A DNA stretch of 64,000 nucleotides, taken from assembly GCA_017416485.1 (NCBI GenBank), contig JAFQCH010000020.1, forward strand, positions 24,838 to 88,837, given 5' to 3'. Positions 24,807-33,036 of this stretch are shown here, piece by piece. The stretch's first letter is position 1, and each line of letters opens with the position of its first letter. The position numbers and the translations under genes were made by a program. The stretch comes from Clostridia bacterium (GTDB taxonomy: Bacteria > Bacillota > Clostridia > Oscillospirales > Acutalibacteraceae). The notes under the pieces were generated by a model. That model was not told the origin of the DNA, made no database searches, and saw only the letters and a program-made list of their open reading frames with translations.

Positions 24807-27575
24807 TTATATCAGATTGACATACTTCTGCATCAGTTCAGCGACACACTCTGATTCGGTCATTTTGAGGCTGAATCCGTAGGCTTGCATGACGGCTTTG
24901 TCGTTTGCCTGATGTGCCTTGCGGAGTTCAACAGGCATTGTCAGTTCGTCATACAAATCAGCAAGAGAGCAATCGGGATAGAGTGCTCGTGCATCAAGGA
25001 TTGCCTGTGCGGTCTGCTCTATTTTGGCTTTCTGCTCGTCTGTCGGCGTCGGCCAAGGAAAATTATTATAAACTACATCATTGGAATATCGATAATCACT
25101 TTTTATTCTGCCACACACAGCTCTGACCCAAGCCATATGAACATTTGATGTTAAAATACCGAAGTGATAGATGGTTGATTTGGGTATCATATTATTTGCA
25201 TCACCGCAAATAACATCACTTGACATGAATCCAAAAGGTATATACTTTCTATTTTCAGAGGTGTGTCTGGGAATTAAAATATAATCCGTTGTTGGTTGCC
25301 GCAGTTCCATAAAGCGAGTGGCATAGTCGGCATATTTTCGTGTTGCTTCCTTTGTACTTGCCAATCTAAACTCTCTTATTGCTGCTATTCGTTTCAGAAC
25401 ATTAGGCATTTTATTCAACTCTGCCGGAGATACTTGATCTAACCATAAACACCAACGATTTATATTGTGTAAGTATTCTCTGGCTCCATAAAATTTTTTG
25501 ATATATTTATCTGCTTGTGGTTCAATTTTAATAAACTGTTCGTACTCTTCTTCATCAAAAAAGAAGTTTCCGTTATCAACAGGACTACTTCCCTTGAGCA
25601 TTTCGGGTACATCTGAAATCGGTTTTTTGTTACTCTCTACAAAAACATTAGGTCCTTCAATTAGATAAAAATTGATATTATCTACAAGTTGAAATCTCTC
25701 GTTAGAATAAAGTTGTCTTTTTCGCAAATTAAGTTCCGTACTAAAACCAACAATAACACAGTGAACATGTGCCTTAATACTTGCTTCACTGTCCCAACGG
25801 AATGTGCGGTGAGCAAAATCAATATGAATATTAAAACGTTCATAAAGCGGCTTCCACACACCTGCAACCTGTTCGCCTTGTGTAATTGAATTGGTTGAAA
25901 CAAAGGCAGTACGAATATTGGTATTCTGCATCAATTCTGCTGCCTTGAAATACCATCCCGAAACATAGTCAATTTTACCGGCGGTTTTATACGGCTTTCC
26001 TTTTTCATCAACATAAATTGCAAGAATATCTTTCTTTTGTTCGCTTGATTGCAATGAATAACCCACAAACGGCGGGTTGCCCATGATGAAATTCAATTTG
26101 TTTTTCGGCACAACCGTTTCCCAATCGATACGCAGTGCATTGCCCTCAACGATATTTGCATAGGATTTCAGCGGCAAGAAGTCAAGATTCATGTGAATGA
26201 TGTTTTCCGTTTCCTTTAACATCTGACTTTCGGCAATCCACAGAGCGGTTTTGGCAACCGTCACGGCAAAATCATTGATTTCAATACCGTAAAATTGCCC
26301 GATAGACACACGGATGCAATTCATCATATTCATCATAATCTGTCCGTCCGTTGTTTCTGCAATGGCTTCATTTTCAAGACGGCGCAGAGAAATGTATGTT
26401 TCCGTGAGGAAATTGCCCGACCCGCAGGCAGGGTCAAGAAATGTAAGGGAAGCCAATTTGTTGCGGAACTGCTCCAAACGGGTAAGCTTTGTTTTCCGGA
26501 CGGCAATTGCCTTTATTTCGGCAAACTCTTCACGCAGCTCATCCAAAAACAGAGGGTCAATCACCTTGTGTATGTTTTCAATAGAGGTGTAGTGCATACC
26601 GCCCGAACGCCTTGTTTCGGGGTTCAGTGTGCTTTCAAAAACAGCACCGAAAATGGTAGGACTGATGGCAGACCAGTCAAAATCCTCGCTTGCCTTACGA
26701 AGTAGTAAGTCGCGCACACGATCATTGAGTTGCGGAATTTCAATATTTTCATCCGCAAACAAGCCGCCGTTGACATACGGAAATTCCGCAAGCAGACCGT
26801 TCTCATACGGGTCACGGTCTTTTATGTCGGTATCGAGCATTTTGAACAAGTCAATCAAGGCACGACGCATATCTTTTGCTTCAAAAGACTTAATGTAATC
26901 ATGAAACAGGTTACGCGAACCGAAAATGCCGGCATCTTCGGCATACAGGCAAAAAACAAGACGAACACAGAGCATATTCAGACTTTGCAATGAACGGGGA
27001 TTGGCAGGGTCAATATACTGTTTAAGAATTTCATCATACAAAATGCCGACAAGGTCACCGGCTTGCACGGAAACCTCCATTTCCCGTCTGATGTTTTCAT
27101 CTTCAACATTGACCATGAACTGTAAACGGTAAAACTCTTTTTCAAAATCCTTCAGCAAAATCTGTTCAGGTTCACCGTTTGGTTTTTCCATATCATAAAT
27201 CAAAAATTCTTCAAAATTACAGGTGATAATCCAACGGGGTCTTTGCGAATAAGGCAAAACGGCAGAATACCGCTGTGCCTGCTGAAACGGGGTCAGCAAG
27301 GAGCCGTCCGATTGTTTAATCGGTTTTCGCAGGTCTTTTCCTTTTCCCTTTTGCTCAATGAGAACATGCGTTGCAGGTATCATTCCGTCAATAAAACTGG
27401 TGTGGTCAATTTTCACCTGTTCTTCAAAGGTTATATATTTTTCGGGTTGCTCTACTCCGTATACATCACGCAGCAAAGAAAGCCAGAACGGCTGGCTTTC
27501 CCCTTTTTCATAACCTCTTTCCTGCCAATATTCCGCAAATGCTTTGGCTGCTTCATTCTGACGGTTCATACTCAT
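24807..27575 (-). CDS. MmeI-like type IIG/IIL restriction-modification enzyme
   Basis: The 922-residue single-chain enzyme starts after AAGGGGAAT. The N-terminal nuclease domain has FIDGMIPATHVLIEQKG, a D-X10-EXK motif (D63, E74, K76), seemingly intact. A helical connector (about 150-330) includes PTIFGAVFESTL. The adenine methyltransferase motifs are DPACGSGNF (381-389) and GNPPF (499-503), the order of gamma-class N6A enzymes. The target-recognition region lies at about 640-860, ending VVYNNFPWP, followed by a C-terminal helical domain. MmeI-type enzymes methylate one strand and cut about 20 bases away. All visible active-site residues are present. Specificity cannot be predicted by eye. 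Confidence 0.9.
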   Translation of the reverse strand: MSMNRQNEAAKAFAEYWQERGYEKGESQPFWLSLLRDVYGVEQPEKYITFEEQVKIDHTSFIDGMIPATHVLIEQKGKGKDLRKPIKQSDGSLLTPFQQAQRYSAVLPYSQRPRWIITCNFEEFLIYDMEKPNGEPEQILLKDFEKEFYRLQFMVNVEDENIRREMEVSVQAGDLVGILYDEILKQYIDPANPRSLQSLNMLCVRLVFCLYAEDAGIFGSRNLFHDYIKSFEAKDMRRALIDLFKMLDTDIKDRDPYENGLLAEFPYVNGGLFADENIEIPQLNDRVRDLLLRKASEDFDWSAISPTIFGAVFESTLNPETRRSGGMHYTSIENIHKVIDPLFLDELREEFAEIKAIAVRKTKLTRLEQFRNKLASLTFLDPACGSGNFLTETYISLRRLENEAIAETTDGQIMMNMMNCIRVSIGQFYGIEINDFAVTVAKTALWIAESQMLKETENIIHMNLDFLPLKSYANIVEGNALRIDWETVVPKNKLNFIMGNPPFVGYSLQSSEQKKDILAIYVDEKGKPYKTAGKIDYVSGWYFKAAELMQNTNIRTAFVSTNSITQGEQVAGVWKPLYERFNIHIDFAHRTFRWDSEASIKAHVHCVIVGFSTELNLRKRQLYSNERFQLVDNINFYLIEGPNVFVESNKKPISDVPEMLKGSSPVDNGNFFFDEEEYEQFIKIEPQADKYIKKFYGAREYLHNINRWCLWLDQVSPAELNKMPNVLKRIAAIREFRLASTKEATRKYADYATRFMELRQPTTDYILIPRHTSENRKYIPFGFMSSDVICGDANNMIPKSTIYHFGILTSNVHMAWVRAVCGRIKSDYRYSNDVVYNNFPWPTPTDEQKAKIEQTAQAILDARALYPDCSLADLYDELTMPVELRKAHQANDKAVMQAYGFSLKMTESECVAELMQKYVNLI

Positions 27576-27617
27576 ATCAAATTCCCCTTTTATACAAAAA
27601 GAAATACATTATTTTGT

Positions 27618-27646
27618 ATTATACCATACTATTACATCAAAATCAA
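27618..27646 (-). promoter_or_regulatory. Promoter of the restriction-modification operon
   Basis: TTGATT and TATAAT are 17 bases apart on the minus strand, 42 bases before the start codon. Confidence 0.7.
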
Positions 27647-27692
27647 TCAATTCAAGGGGTATAAAAGGGACTGTCGACATGTGATAAATGTA

Positions 27693-27760
27693 AAAGTTTC
27701 TGACTTCAAAGTCGAAAACTCCTCATTTTTTGAAAGTTTCTGACTTCAAAGTCGGAAACT
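27693..27760. repeat. Two 22-base direct repeats that each form a hairpin
   Basis: AAAGTTTCTGACTTCAAAGT is repeated 40 bases apart (27693 and 27733). Each copy folds on itself as AGTTTC-GACTT / AAGTC-GAAACT. Neither has a clean T tail, so they are not typical terminators. They sit between hpf and the restriction-modification operon and may be a boundary repeat. Confidence 0.6.
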
Positions 27761-27780
27761 TCGGTGTAAATGATGAAAAT

Positions 27781-27803
27781 CGGGGCTGTCGGTGACAGCC
27801 CCG
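27781..27803 (-). terminator. Terminator of hpf
   Basis: CGGGGCTGTC pairs perfectly with GACAGCCCCG across GGT. An ATTTTC tail follows on the minus strand. Confidence 0.75.
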
Positions 27804-27834
27804 TGATCTATTTTATGGTGTATTGCTGAAAAAA

Positions 27835-28365
27835 TTATTCCTGTTCGGGTTCAAGGATGCCGTAGCCGCCGTCGTTGCGGCGATAAACGACCGAGATGAT
27901 ACCCGATTCGGCATTGCGGAACATATAGAACTGATGCCCCAGCAGGTTCATCTGCAGAATGGCTTCGTCCACGCTTTCGGGTTTGAGTGCCACGGTTTTG
28001 GTGCGCACAACTTCAAATTCAACTTCTTCGTCCACAACTTCAACGGGAGCGAAATCGTCAATCGAGCCGGAGTGCATTCTTTTTTCAACGCGGGTCTTGT
28101 TCTTGCGGATCTGACGAACAAGGAGGTCTACACATTCGTCCAGAGCATCGTTCATATTCTCTGCTCTCTGCTGGGCACGGAACATGAGTCCGCCGGCACT
28201 CGTGACAGTGATTTCAACTGTCTGGGAGGACTTTTCCACCGTTGCGGTCACTTTTGCGGTGGCATCCTCCCCGAAGAAGCGTTCAATTTTGGCAAGCTTC
28301 TTTTCTGCTCTTTCCTTGAAAGAGTCACGAGGTGTGCATTTTCTTCCGACGATTGTGATGTTCAT
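27835..28365 (-). CDS. hpf: Ribosome hibernation-promoting factor, long form
   Basis: The 176-residue protein starts after AAAGGGGATG. The N-terminal S30AE/RaiA domain (about 1-100) binds between the 30S head and body. The C-terminal dimerisation domain (about 118-176) includes VVRTKTVALKPESVDEAILQ and GHQFYMFRNAESG, typical of long HPF. Long HPF dimerises 70S ribosomes to 100S particles in stationary phase. A linker rich in Val, Glu and Asp separates the two. Long HPF is expected in Firmicutes. It has its own promoter and terminator. Confidence 0.95.
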   Translation of the reverse strand: MNITIVGRKCTPRDSFKERAEKKLAKIERFFGEDATAKVTATVEKSSQTVEITVTSAGGLMFRAQQRAENMNDALDECVDLLVRQIRKNKTRVEKRMHSGSIDDFAPVEVVDEEVEFEVVRTKTVALKPESVDEAILQMNLLGHQFYMFRNAESGIISVVYRRNDGGYGILEPEQE

Positions 28366-28441
28366 TGTTACATCCCCTTTTCTATATATATTAACAGAAC
28401 GAAATACAGAAAGTGTATTCCTTTCTTCTGTTTCCGTTTTC

Positions 28442-28470
28442 AGTATACCACATAAAATGGGGGATGTAAA
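28442..28470 (-). promoter_or_regulatory. Promoter of hpf
   Basis: TTTACA and TATACT are 17 bases apart on the minus strand, 76 bases before the hpf start. Confidence 0.7.
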
Positions 28471-28536
28471 GAGTTTTTATATATTTTTTACAGTTCAGGT
28501 TAATTTAAGCTGAAAATTATGTCGAACATGCACAAG

Positions 28537-29379
28537 TTATAGAATAACTTCCACATGTCGGGTCACATGGCAGCCGATGTTAACCGCAACGGGAAGCCCC
28601 GCAATATGCGTCGGATAGGTTTCGATATTGACGCCGAGCGCCGTTACATCGCCGCCGAAGCCCTGACAGCCGATGCCGAGTGCATTGATTTTGTCAAGAA
28701 GTTTCTGTTCCATGTCTGCATAGAAGGAATCTGCATTGCGCTCGTCAATGTCGCGGCAGAGGGCTTTTTTGGAAAGCAGGGCAGCATACTCAAAGTCACC
28801 GCCGATGCCGACACCGACCACCACGGGCGGGCAAGGATTGGAACCTGCCATGCGCACAACATCCACCACAAAATCCATGATATCATCGGCTGACACGGTG
28901 GGGTTGAACATTTTTATTTTGCTCATATTTTCACTGCCGAATCCTTTGGGCGCAACGGTGAGGGTAATTTTATCTCCTGCAACAATGCGGGTATGAATCA
29001 CCGCGGGGGTGTTGTCGTTGGTATTCACACGGCGAAGCGGGTCAAGGACAATGCTTTTGCGCAAAAAACCTTCCGTGTAGCCTTTGCGAACCCCTTCATT
29101 GACAGCCGATTCAAAATCCCCACCAACAAGGTGCACATCCTGCCCGATTTCGCAGAAAATGACCGCCATACCTGTGTCCTGACAAACGGGAATCTGCAAC
29201 TCGTCCGCTGCTTGCATATTTTTGCACATATCGCAGAAAATACTTTTTGCAATCGGATTCGTTTCGGCTTTTGCATTTTCCTCAATGCAGGTTTTCAGAC
29301 TTTCGGGCAGATACACATTTGCCTTTATAACCGCATCACGCACGGTGTTTGTGATTTGTTCGCAATGAATCTCTCTCAA
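28537..29379 (-). CDS. Class I fumarate hydratase (tartrate dehydratase-type) alpha subunit
   Basis: The 280-residue protein starts at TTG 29379, with GGAAG eight bases upstream; no in-frame ATG fits. It has the alpha-domain motifs PVCQDTGMAVIFCEIGQ, VHTRIVAGDKITLTVAPKG (here IHTRIV) and GSNPCPPVVVGVGIGG, with cysteines that bind the 4Fe-4S cluster. The enzyme interconverts fumarate and malate and needs the separate beta subunit, which is normally the next gene. Here the next gene is hpf on its own promoter, and no beta subunit appears anywhere in the window. The partner must be elsewhere in the genome, or the alpha subunit is unpaired. Confidence 0.9.
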   Translation of the reverse strand: MREIHCEQITNTVRDAVIKANVYLPESLKTCIEENAKAETNPIAKSIFCDMCKNMQAADELQIPVCQDTGMAVIFCEIGQDVHLVGGDFESAVNEGVRKGYTEGFLRKSIVLDPLRRVNTNDNTPAVIHTRIVAGDKITLTVAPKGFGSENMSKIKMFNPTVSADDIMDFVVDVVRMAGSNPCPPVVVGVGIGGDFEYAALLSKKALCRDIDERNADSFYADMEQKLLDKINALGIGCQGFGGDVTALGVNIETYPTHIAGLPVAVNIGCHVTRHVEVIL

Positions 29380-29412
29380 AACAAAAACTTCCTTTCATGC
29401 TGAATAAAAATG

Positions 29413-29440
29413 AAAAAGGCGGCAAAAACTGCCGCCATAA
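29413..29440 (-). terminator. Terminator between the S1 gene and the fumarase gene
   Basis: GGCGGCA pairs with TGCCGCC across AAAAC. On the minus strand it is followed by a CCTTTTTCATTTTT tail, ending the sporulation-division operon. Confidence 0.8.
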
Positions 29441-29450
29441 AAAGCATAAT

Positions 29451-29897
29451 TTATCGGTTGCCGTTGCCGCGGCGGTTAGAGCGCATTTCGGGAGCAGAAC
29501 GGCGAAGATCAGACATCTTTTCATCGCTGTCGTGCTTGAATTTTGCCATCATGTCTTCAAAAGACATGGTAGACGGATCTGCCGCAGGCGGTGTGCCCTG
29601 CCACGTTTGCGGACGCGACGGACGCGGATTGCGTTTGCGTGGACGATCTTCAGGCGGTGCGGGAGGCAAAGCCTGTTTGATGGACAGGCTGATTTTGTTA
29701 TTGTCGTTCACACCAAGCACCTTGACTTTGACGGTTTGCCCTTCCGCAAGATGATCTTTGATATCATTGACATAAGTGGCGGCGACTTCGGAAATATGCA
29801 CCATGCCCGACTCCCCCGTGGGCAGTTTGACAAATGCTCCGAATTTGGTCATTCCCGTGACCGTTCCTTCATAAATCTGGCCGATTTCTACCTGCAT
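29451..29897 (-). CDS. S1 RNA-binding domain protein (YabR-like)
   Basis: The 148-residue protein begins MQVEIGQIYEGTVTG. One S1 domain covers residues 1-75, with the RNA-binding loop MTKFGAFVKLPTGESGMVHISEVA. The tail (80-148) is Pro/Arg-rich and disordered, with RPRKRNPRPSRPQTW and a final RRGNGNR. YabR and the general stress protein GSP13 have this layout and associate with ribosomes. Its place behind divIC matches the order yabP-yabQ-divIC-yabR in Bacillus and Clostridia. A GGAGG site lies about 12 bases from the start. Confidence 0.85.
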   Translation of the reverse strand: MQVEIGQIYEGTVTGMTKFGAFVKLPTGESGMVHISEVAATYVNDIKDHLAEGQTVKVKVLGVNDNNKISLSIKQALPPAPPEDRPRKRNPRPSRPQTWQGTPPAADPSTMSFEDMMAKFKHDSDEKMSDLRRSAPEMRSNRRGNGNR

Positions 29898-29931
29898 AAA
29901 ATGCGGTGTTCCTCCTGCTTTTTATTAAAAA

Positions 29932-30225
29932 TCATTTACCGGGGGTTACGTTGATGACTTTTGTTTCGTCAGGATAGCCGTAACCGAGTTCCCGTGCCTG
30001 ATATTCATACTGTTCGCGTTCATCCGATTCATTAAGAATATGCTCATATTGTGCATTTTCTTCGCTGACGGAAGCATACTGGGATTCAAGCGCTGCCAAT
30101 TTGTCTTCCTGGGCTTTTACCTCGGATTGCGTGGATAAAAAGAGAAACAACATGACACAGATTGCAAAAATGACTGCAAAAATCACAAGAATGCTGTGTT
30201 TTCTGCTTTTAAAAATGGTTCCCAT
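29932..30225 (-). CDS. divIC: Septum formation initiator, DivIC/FtsB family
   Basis: The 97-residue protein has a short basic cytoplasmic N-terminus, one transmembrane helix (about 12-31, ILVIFAVIFAICVMLFLFLS), an extracellular coiled coil (about 35-68) and the conserved ARELGYGYPDETKVINVTPG motif at the end. It belongs to the trimeric FtsL-DivIB-DivIC divisome complex. The start follows AAGGAGGG. It lies between yabQ and the S1 gene in the usual Clostridial order. Confidence 0.92.
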   Translation of the reverse strand: MGTIFKSRKHSILVIFAVIFAICVMLFLFLSTQSEVKAQEDKLAALESQYASVSEENAQYEHILNESDEREQYEYQARELGYGYPDETKVINVTPGK

Positions 30226-30254
30226 GCGCTTCCCTCCTTATTTTGCACAGTTTA

Positions 30255-30752
30255 TTATACATTAGTTTTAATGTGTTTGCAAGTCTTTTTTTTGCAATTT
30301 CGGAATATTTTTTTGCATTTTTTTGATTTTTTCACTCTGTTTTGATGCGGTCGAAGAAAGTGTTTGCGTGTGCGCACAAAAAGGCGGAAAATAAAGCAGA
30401 ACACTAAACACAAAGGGCGCACAACAAAGCGCTGCCATTGCAAAATCAGCCAATCCGCAAAACGGTATGTTAACCTGCCCGGCAGACAATACCACAAAAA
30501 AAAGCCGAACGGTTGGGCAAGCAATATGTATGCACGCACAATACCGAAATTATACACATAACAAAGCAAAAATGTCAGCAGCGACCACACAGCAAAAAAC
30601 AGCACATCTTCAACAAACAACCGTACCCGTCCTGCCGGAATCAAACGACGAAAAAAACGCAGAATATCCCACCCGATTCCGCATACAATTCCCAGCAAAA
30701 GCGCCCGAACAAGCGGCTCAAACTGTGCAGTGTTGGCAACACCGTAGATCAT
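30255..30752 (-). CDS. yabQ: Spore cortex biosynthesis protein YabQ
   Basis: The 165-residue integral membrane protein has three or four hydrophobic segments, for example ALLLGIVCGIGWDILRFFRR and FVEDVLFFAVWSLLTFLLCYV. It ends with a very basic tail of repeated Lys and Cys-Lys runs. YabQ is needed for cortex peptidoglycan in endospores. The start overlaps the yabP stop as ATGA, indicating translational coupling. Its presence implies the lineage could sporulate, although sporulation genes also persist in some non-spore-formers. Confidence 0.9.
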   Translation of the reverse strand: MIYGVANTAQFEPLVRALLLGIVCGIGWDILRFFRRLIPAGRVRLFVEDVLFFAVWSLLTFLLCYVYNFGIVRAYILLAQPFGFFLWYCLPGRLTYRFADWLILQWQRFVVRPLCLVFCFIFRLFVRTRKHFLRPHQNRVKKSKKCKKIFRNCKKKTCKHIKTNV

Positions 30753-31024
30753 CGCAGCACCTTTTCAAACAAGCCTTTGGCGCGGGGCCGTGCATCGCTG
30801 TATTGCAGAGATTGTATTACTCCATTCAACTCTGCTTCCGCGGTTTCCAGCGAAAGTCTGTCGATTTTCAGATTATTTCCGCGCACGGTCAGTTTGCCGT
30901 CCGACAAATACAGCACCACACTCTGTTCGTCAAAATTACCGATCTGCATGACTCCCGACACGTAAAGTGTTTTGTTGTTTTCCATGTGCAGCGTATGCGG
31001 CAGATGCTTTTTTTCTTCTGTCAC
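30749..31024 (-). CDS. yabP: Sporulation protein YabP
   Basis: The 91-residue protein starts at GTG 31024, with AGAAGGATG upstream. It has the YabP/YqfC fold segments LHMENNKTLYVSGVMQIG, VVLYLSDGKLTVRGNNL and LSLETAEAELNGVIQSLQYS. YabP is made in the mother cell under sigma-E. The minus-strand stretch just upstream contains CATATATATG, which might serve a sigma-E promoter, but the -35 is not convincing. Confidence 0.9.
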   Translation of the reverse strand: MTEEKKHLPHTLHMENNKTLYVSGVMQIGNFDEQSVVLYLSDGKLTVRGNNLKIDRLSLETAEAELNGVIQSLQYSDARPRAKGLFEKVLR

Positions 31025-31094
31025 AAAAAATCATCCTTCTTTCGGAAATATTCAATCATATATATGCCGTTGGCGGAAAGGCTATTCTTTTGAA

Positions 31095-31124
31095 TTGACA
31101 ATCCCGTTTCATCTGTGATAAAAT
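31095..31124 (+). promoter_or_regulatory. Promoter of the GPH transporter at 31153
   Basis: TTGACA and TAAAAT are 18 bases apart, 28 bases before the start codon. Confidence 0.7.
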
Positions 31125-31152
31125 AATGACATCAACGAAAGGAGAAAAACGT

Positions 31153-32655
31153 ATGGCTAACATTTTCACCAACACGGGCGATAAAATTTTTGACCGCAAC
31201 AAATGGACCTACAGCCTGGGCGGCATCGGCCGTGACCTTGCCTATTCGCTTTACACCTATTTTCTGCTGACTTTCATTCTTTACACAAAAAATATCACCG
31301 ATGCACAGTTTGCGCTCATCGGTGTTATCATCGTCATCTGCCGCATCTGGGACGGCATCAACGACCCCGTTATGGGCGGTATCATTGAAAACACCCGTTC
31401 CAAAATCGGTAAATTCAAACCGTGGATCATCATCGGCTGCATCACAAACTCAATCGTTCTTGTTCTTATTTATTCCCTGCCGCTGGACGGCACGGCTTTT
31501 GTGGTGGCATTCACATTCCTGTATCTGCTGTGGGATCTGACCTACACCATGAACGATATCGGCTATTGGTCGATGCTGCCGTCACTGACCAGCGATCCCG
31601 AAAAAAGAGATATTCTTACTTCTTCGGCAAACCTGTGGGCAGGCTTGGGCACCATTCTTGCAAACGGCCTGATTCCGTTGTTCACCGTCGGCAGCATGGC
31701 AATCGGCGGCAATGCCATCACAGGTTACAGAACCGTATCAATTGTGATTGCACTGCTGTTCATCGGCTGCCAGACCCTCACCTGTGTCGGTGTCAAGGAA
31801 CGCAATGTCGCAAACGTACCGCTGGAAGAACGTGTCGGATTCAAAAAAATGATCCGCATTATCTTCAACAACAAACAGGTGCTGTGGACTTCGCTGATTC
31901 TGTTGTTTGTTAACCTCAGCGGTGCTCTGTTGACGGCATTCGGCACAAACTACATTTACCTGTCTTACGGATATGAAGGCTCGTTTGCTTCCGTTTTTGT
32001 CATTTTCTACGGTGCTTCTTCGGCTATCAGTTATCTCGTATATCCCGCTCTTTCCAAAAAATTCTCCCGTATGGGCATGGTACGAATCTCGTTCGGTCTG
32101 ACTCTTGTGGGATATCTTTGCTTCTTCCTGAGCGGCACACTGCTTTCGGGAACAGTATCCTTTGCATTCCTTTGTGCGGAATCCCTGTTCATTGGTCTGG
32201 GCTATTCGTTCTTCTATCTTGTTGCGGCGGTCTGCCTGTCGAACACGATTGAATACAATGAATATATGACGGGCAGCCGTGACGAAGCCATCATTTTCTC
32301 GGTGCGTCCGTTTATGTCCAAAATGAGTGCATCCCTGCAACAGGTCATCATCACCGTGGTATATCTTGCCATCGGCATCAAGGGGATCACCGATCAGATT
32401 TCCGAAGCGGAAAATCTTGCCATCAGCAACCCCGGAGCATTCGGCGGACTTACAAAAGAAGAATATGTAGCCAATATTCTTGCCGGTGCTGATGACGGCA
32501 TGACATTGGGTCTTCGCATTGTCATGGCAGTTCTTCCCGTGGTCTTCATGGCAGTTGCGTATGTCATCATCCGCAAAAAATATACCATTGACGAAAAAGA
32601 GTATGACCGCATTCTCAAAGAACTGGATGCCCGTCATGCAAATGAAAACAAATAA
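31153..32655 (+). CDS. GPH-family glycoside/uronide symporter
   Basis: The start is at ATG 31153, after AAAGGAGA. The 500-residue protein has about twelve helices and the GPH features: ICRIWDGINDPVMGGIIENT near residue 60, SKIGKFKPWIIIG, and LWDLTYTMNDIGYWSMLPSL, then NTIEYNEYMTGSRDEAIIFS near residue 370. This strongly resembles melibiose/xyloside carriers. These import sugars with Na+ or H+. The gene has its own promoter and terminator and no linked glycosidase, so the substrate cannot be named. Confidence 0.92.
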   Translation: MANIFTNTGDKIFDRNKWTYSLGGIGRDLAYSLYTYFLLTFILYTKNITDAQFALIGVIIVICRIWDGINDPVMGGIIENTRSKIGKFKPWIIIGCITNSIVLVLIYSLPLDGTAFVVAFTFLYLLWDLTYTMNDIGYWSMLPSLTSDPEKRDILTSSANLWAGLGTILANGLIPLFTVGSMAIGGNAITGYRTVSIVIALLFIGCQTLTCVGVKERNVANVPLEERVGFKKMIRIIFNNKQVLWTSLILLFVNLSGALLTAFGTNYIYLSYGYEGSFASVFVIFYGASSAISYLVYPALSKKFSRMGMVRISFGLTLVGYLCFFLSGTLLSGTVSFAFLCAESLFIGLGYSFFYLVAAVCLSNTIEYNEYMTGSRDEAIIFSVRPFMSKMSASLQQVIITVVYLAIGIKGITDQISEAENLAISNPGAFGGLTKEEYVANILAGADDGMTLGLRIVMAVLPVVFMAVAYVIIRKKYTIDEKEYDRILKELDARHANENK

Positions 32656-32666
32656 AAGAGCAAATG

Positions 32667-32705
32667 CAAGGGTCGGACCTGTACAAGTCCGACCCTTGTT
32701 TTTTA
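32667..32705. terminator. Strong bidirectional terminator
   Basis: A perfect 12-bp stem CAAGGGTCGGAC / GTCCGACCCTTG with a CTGTACAA loop and a T7 tail ends the GPH gene. Its minus-strand side lies just past the small ORF stop and has a weaker tail. Confidence 0.85.
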
Positions 32706-32843
32706 TTTGCTTTCTTCCTGTTCCTTGAGCAATTCTTCAAGTTTTGCCTCAAGTTCTGCAATTTGCTCATAGTTGGCAAAGATTTTGAAAATAAAAATTT
32801 GGACTTTGATGATTGCAACCAGAATTTTCACCATTGTGACCAT
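32703..32843 (-). CDS. Small membrane peptide, 46 residues
   Basis: An ORF of 46 codons starts at ATG 32843, with a perfect AAGGAGG seven bases upstream. It encodes a hydrophobic N-terminal half (MVTMVKILVAIIKVQIFIFK) and an acidic, helical, Glu/Leu-rich C-terminal half ending LKEQEESK. The heptad-like spacing of Leu suggests a coiled coil. Single-pass peptides of this shape often regulate or stabilise membrane proteins, or act as toxins. It is below the usual size cut-off, so it is easily missed. The strong ribosome site is the main evidence. No neighbour explains it; the TetR gene is divergent. Confidence 0.6.
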   Translation of the reverse strand: MVTMVKILVAIIKVQIFIFKIFANYEQIAELEAKLEELLKEQEESK

Positions 32844-32970
32844 TATAAAAACCTCCTTGGTTTAATGATTTAACAATTATATAATAACGGATAATTATGG
32901 TATTGCAGAATATGAAATGTAAACTGTTTATGAATTTCAGAGCATAATGCGTATTTTTTTAAACACGGTG

Positions 32971-33000
32971 TTGACTTTGATTCATTTTGTATGTTACAAT
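32971..33000 (+). promoter_or_regulatory. Promoter of the TetR-family regulator gene
   Basis: TTGACT and TACAAT are 18 bases apart, 36 bases before the start codon. Confidence 0.7.
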
Positions 33001-33036
33001 ACTGCCTGTTGATTCTTTAACAGGGAGAAAAAAATA

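Noticed and set aside
23474..27575. Type I restriction system (HsdR/M/S)
   Set aside because: The large gene carries nuclease, methylase and target domains in one chain, there is no helicase or HsdS, and the HsdR-like part of the neighbour lacks helicase motifs.
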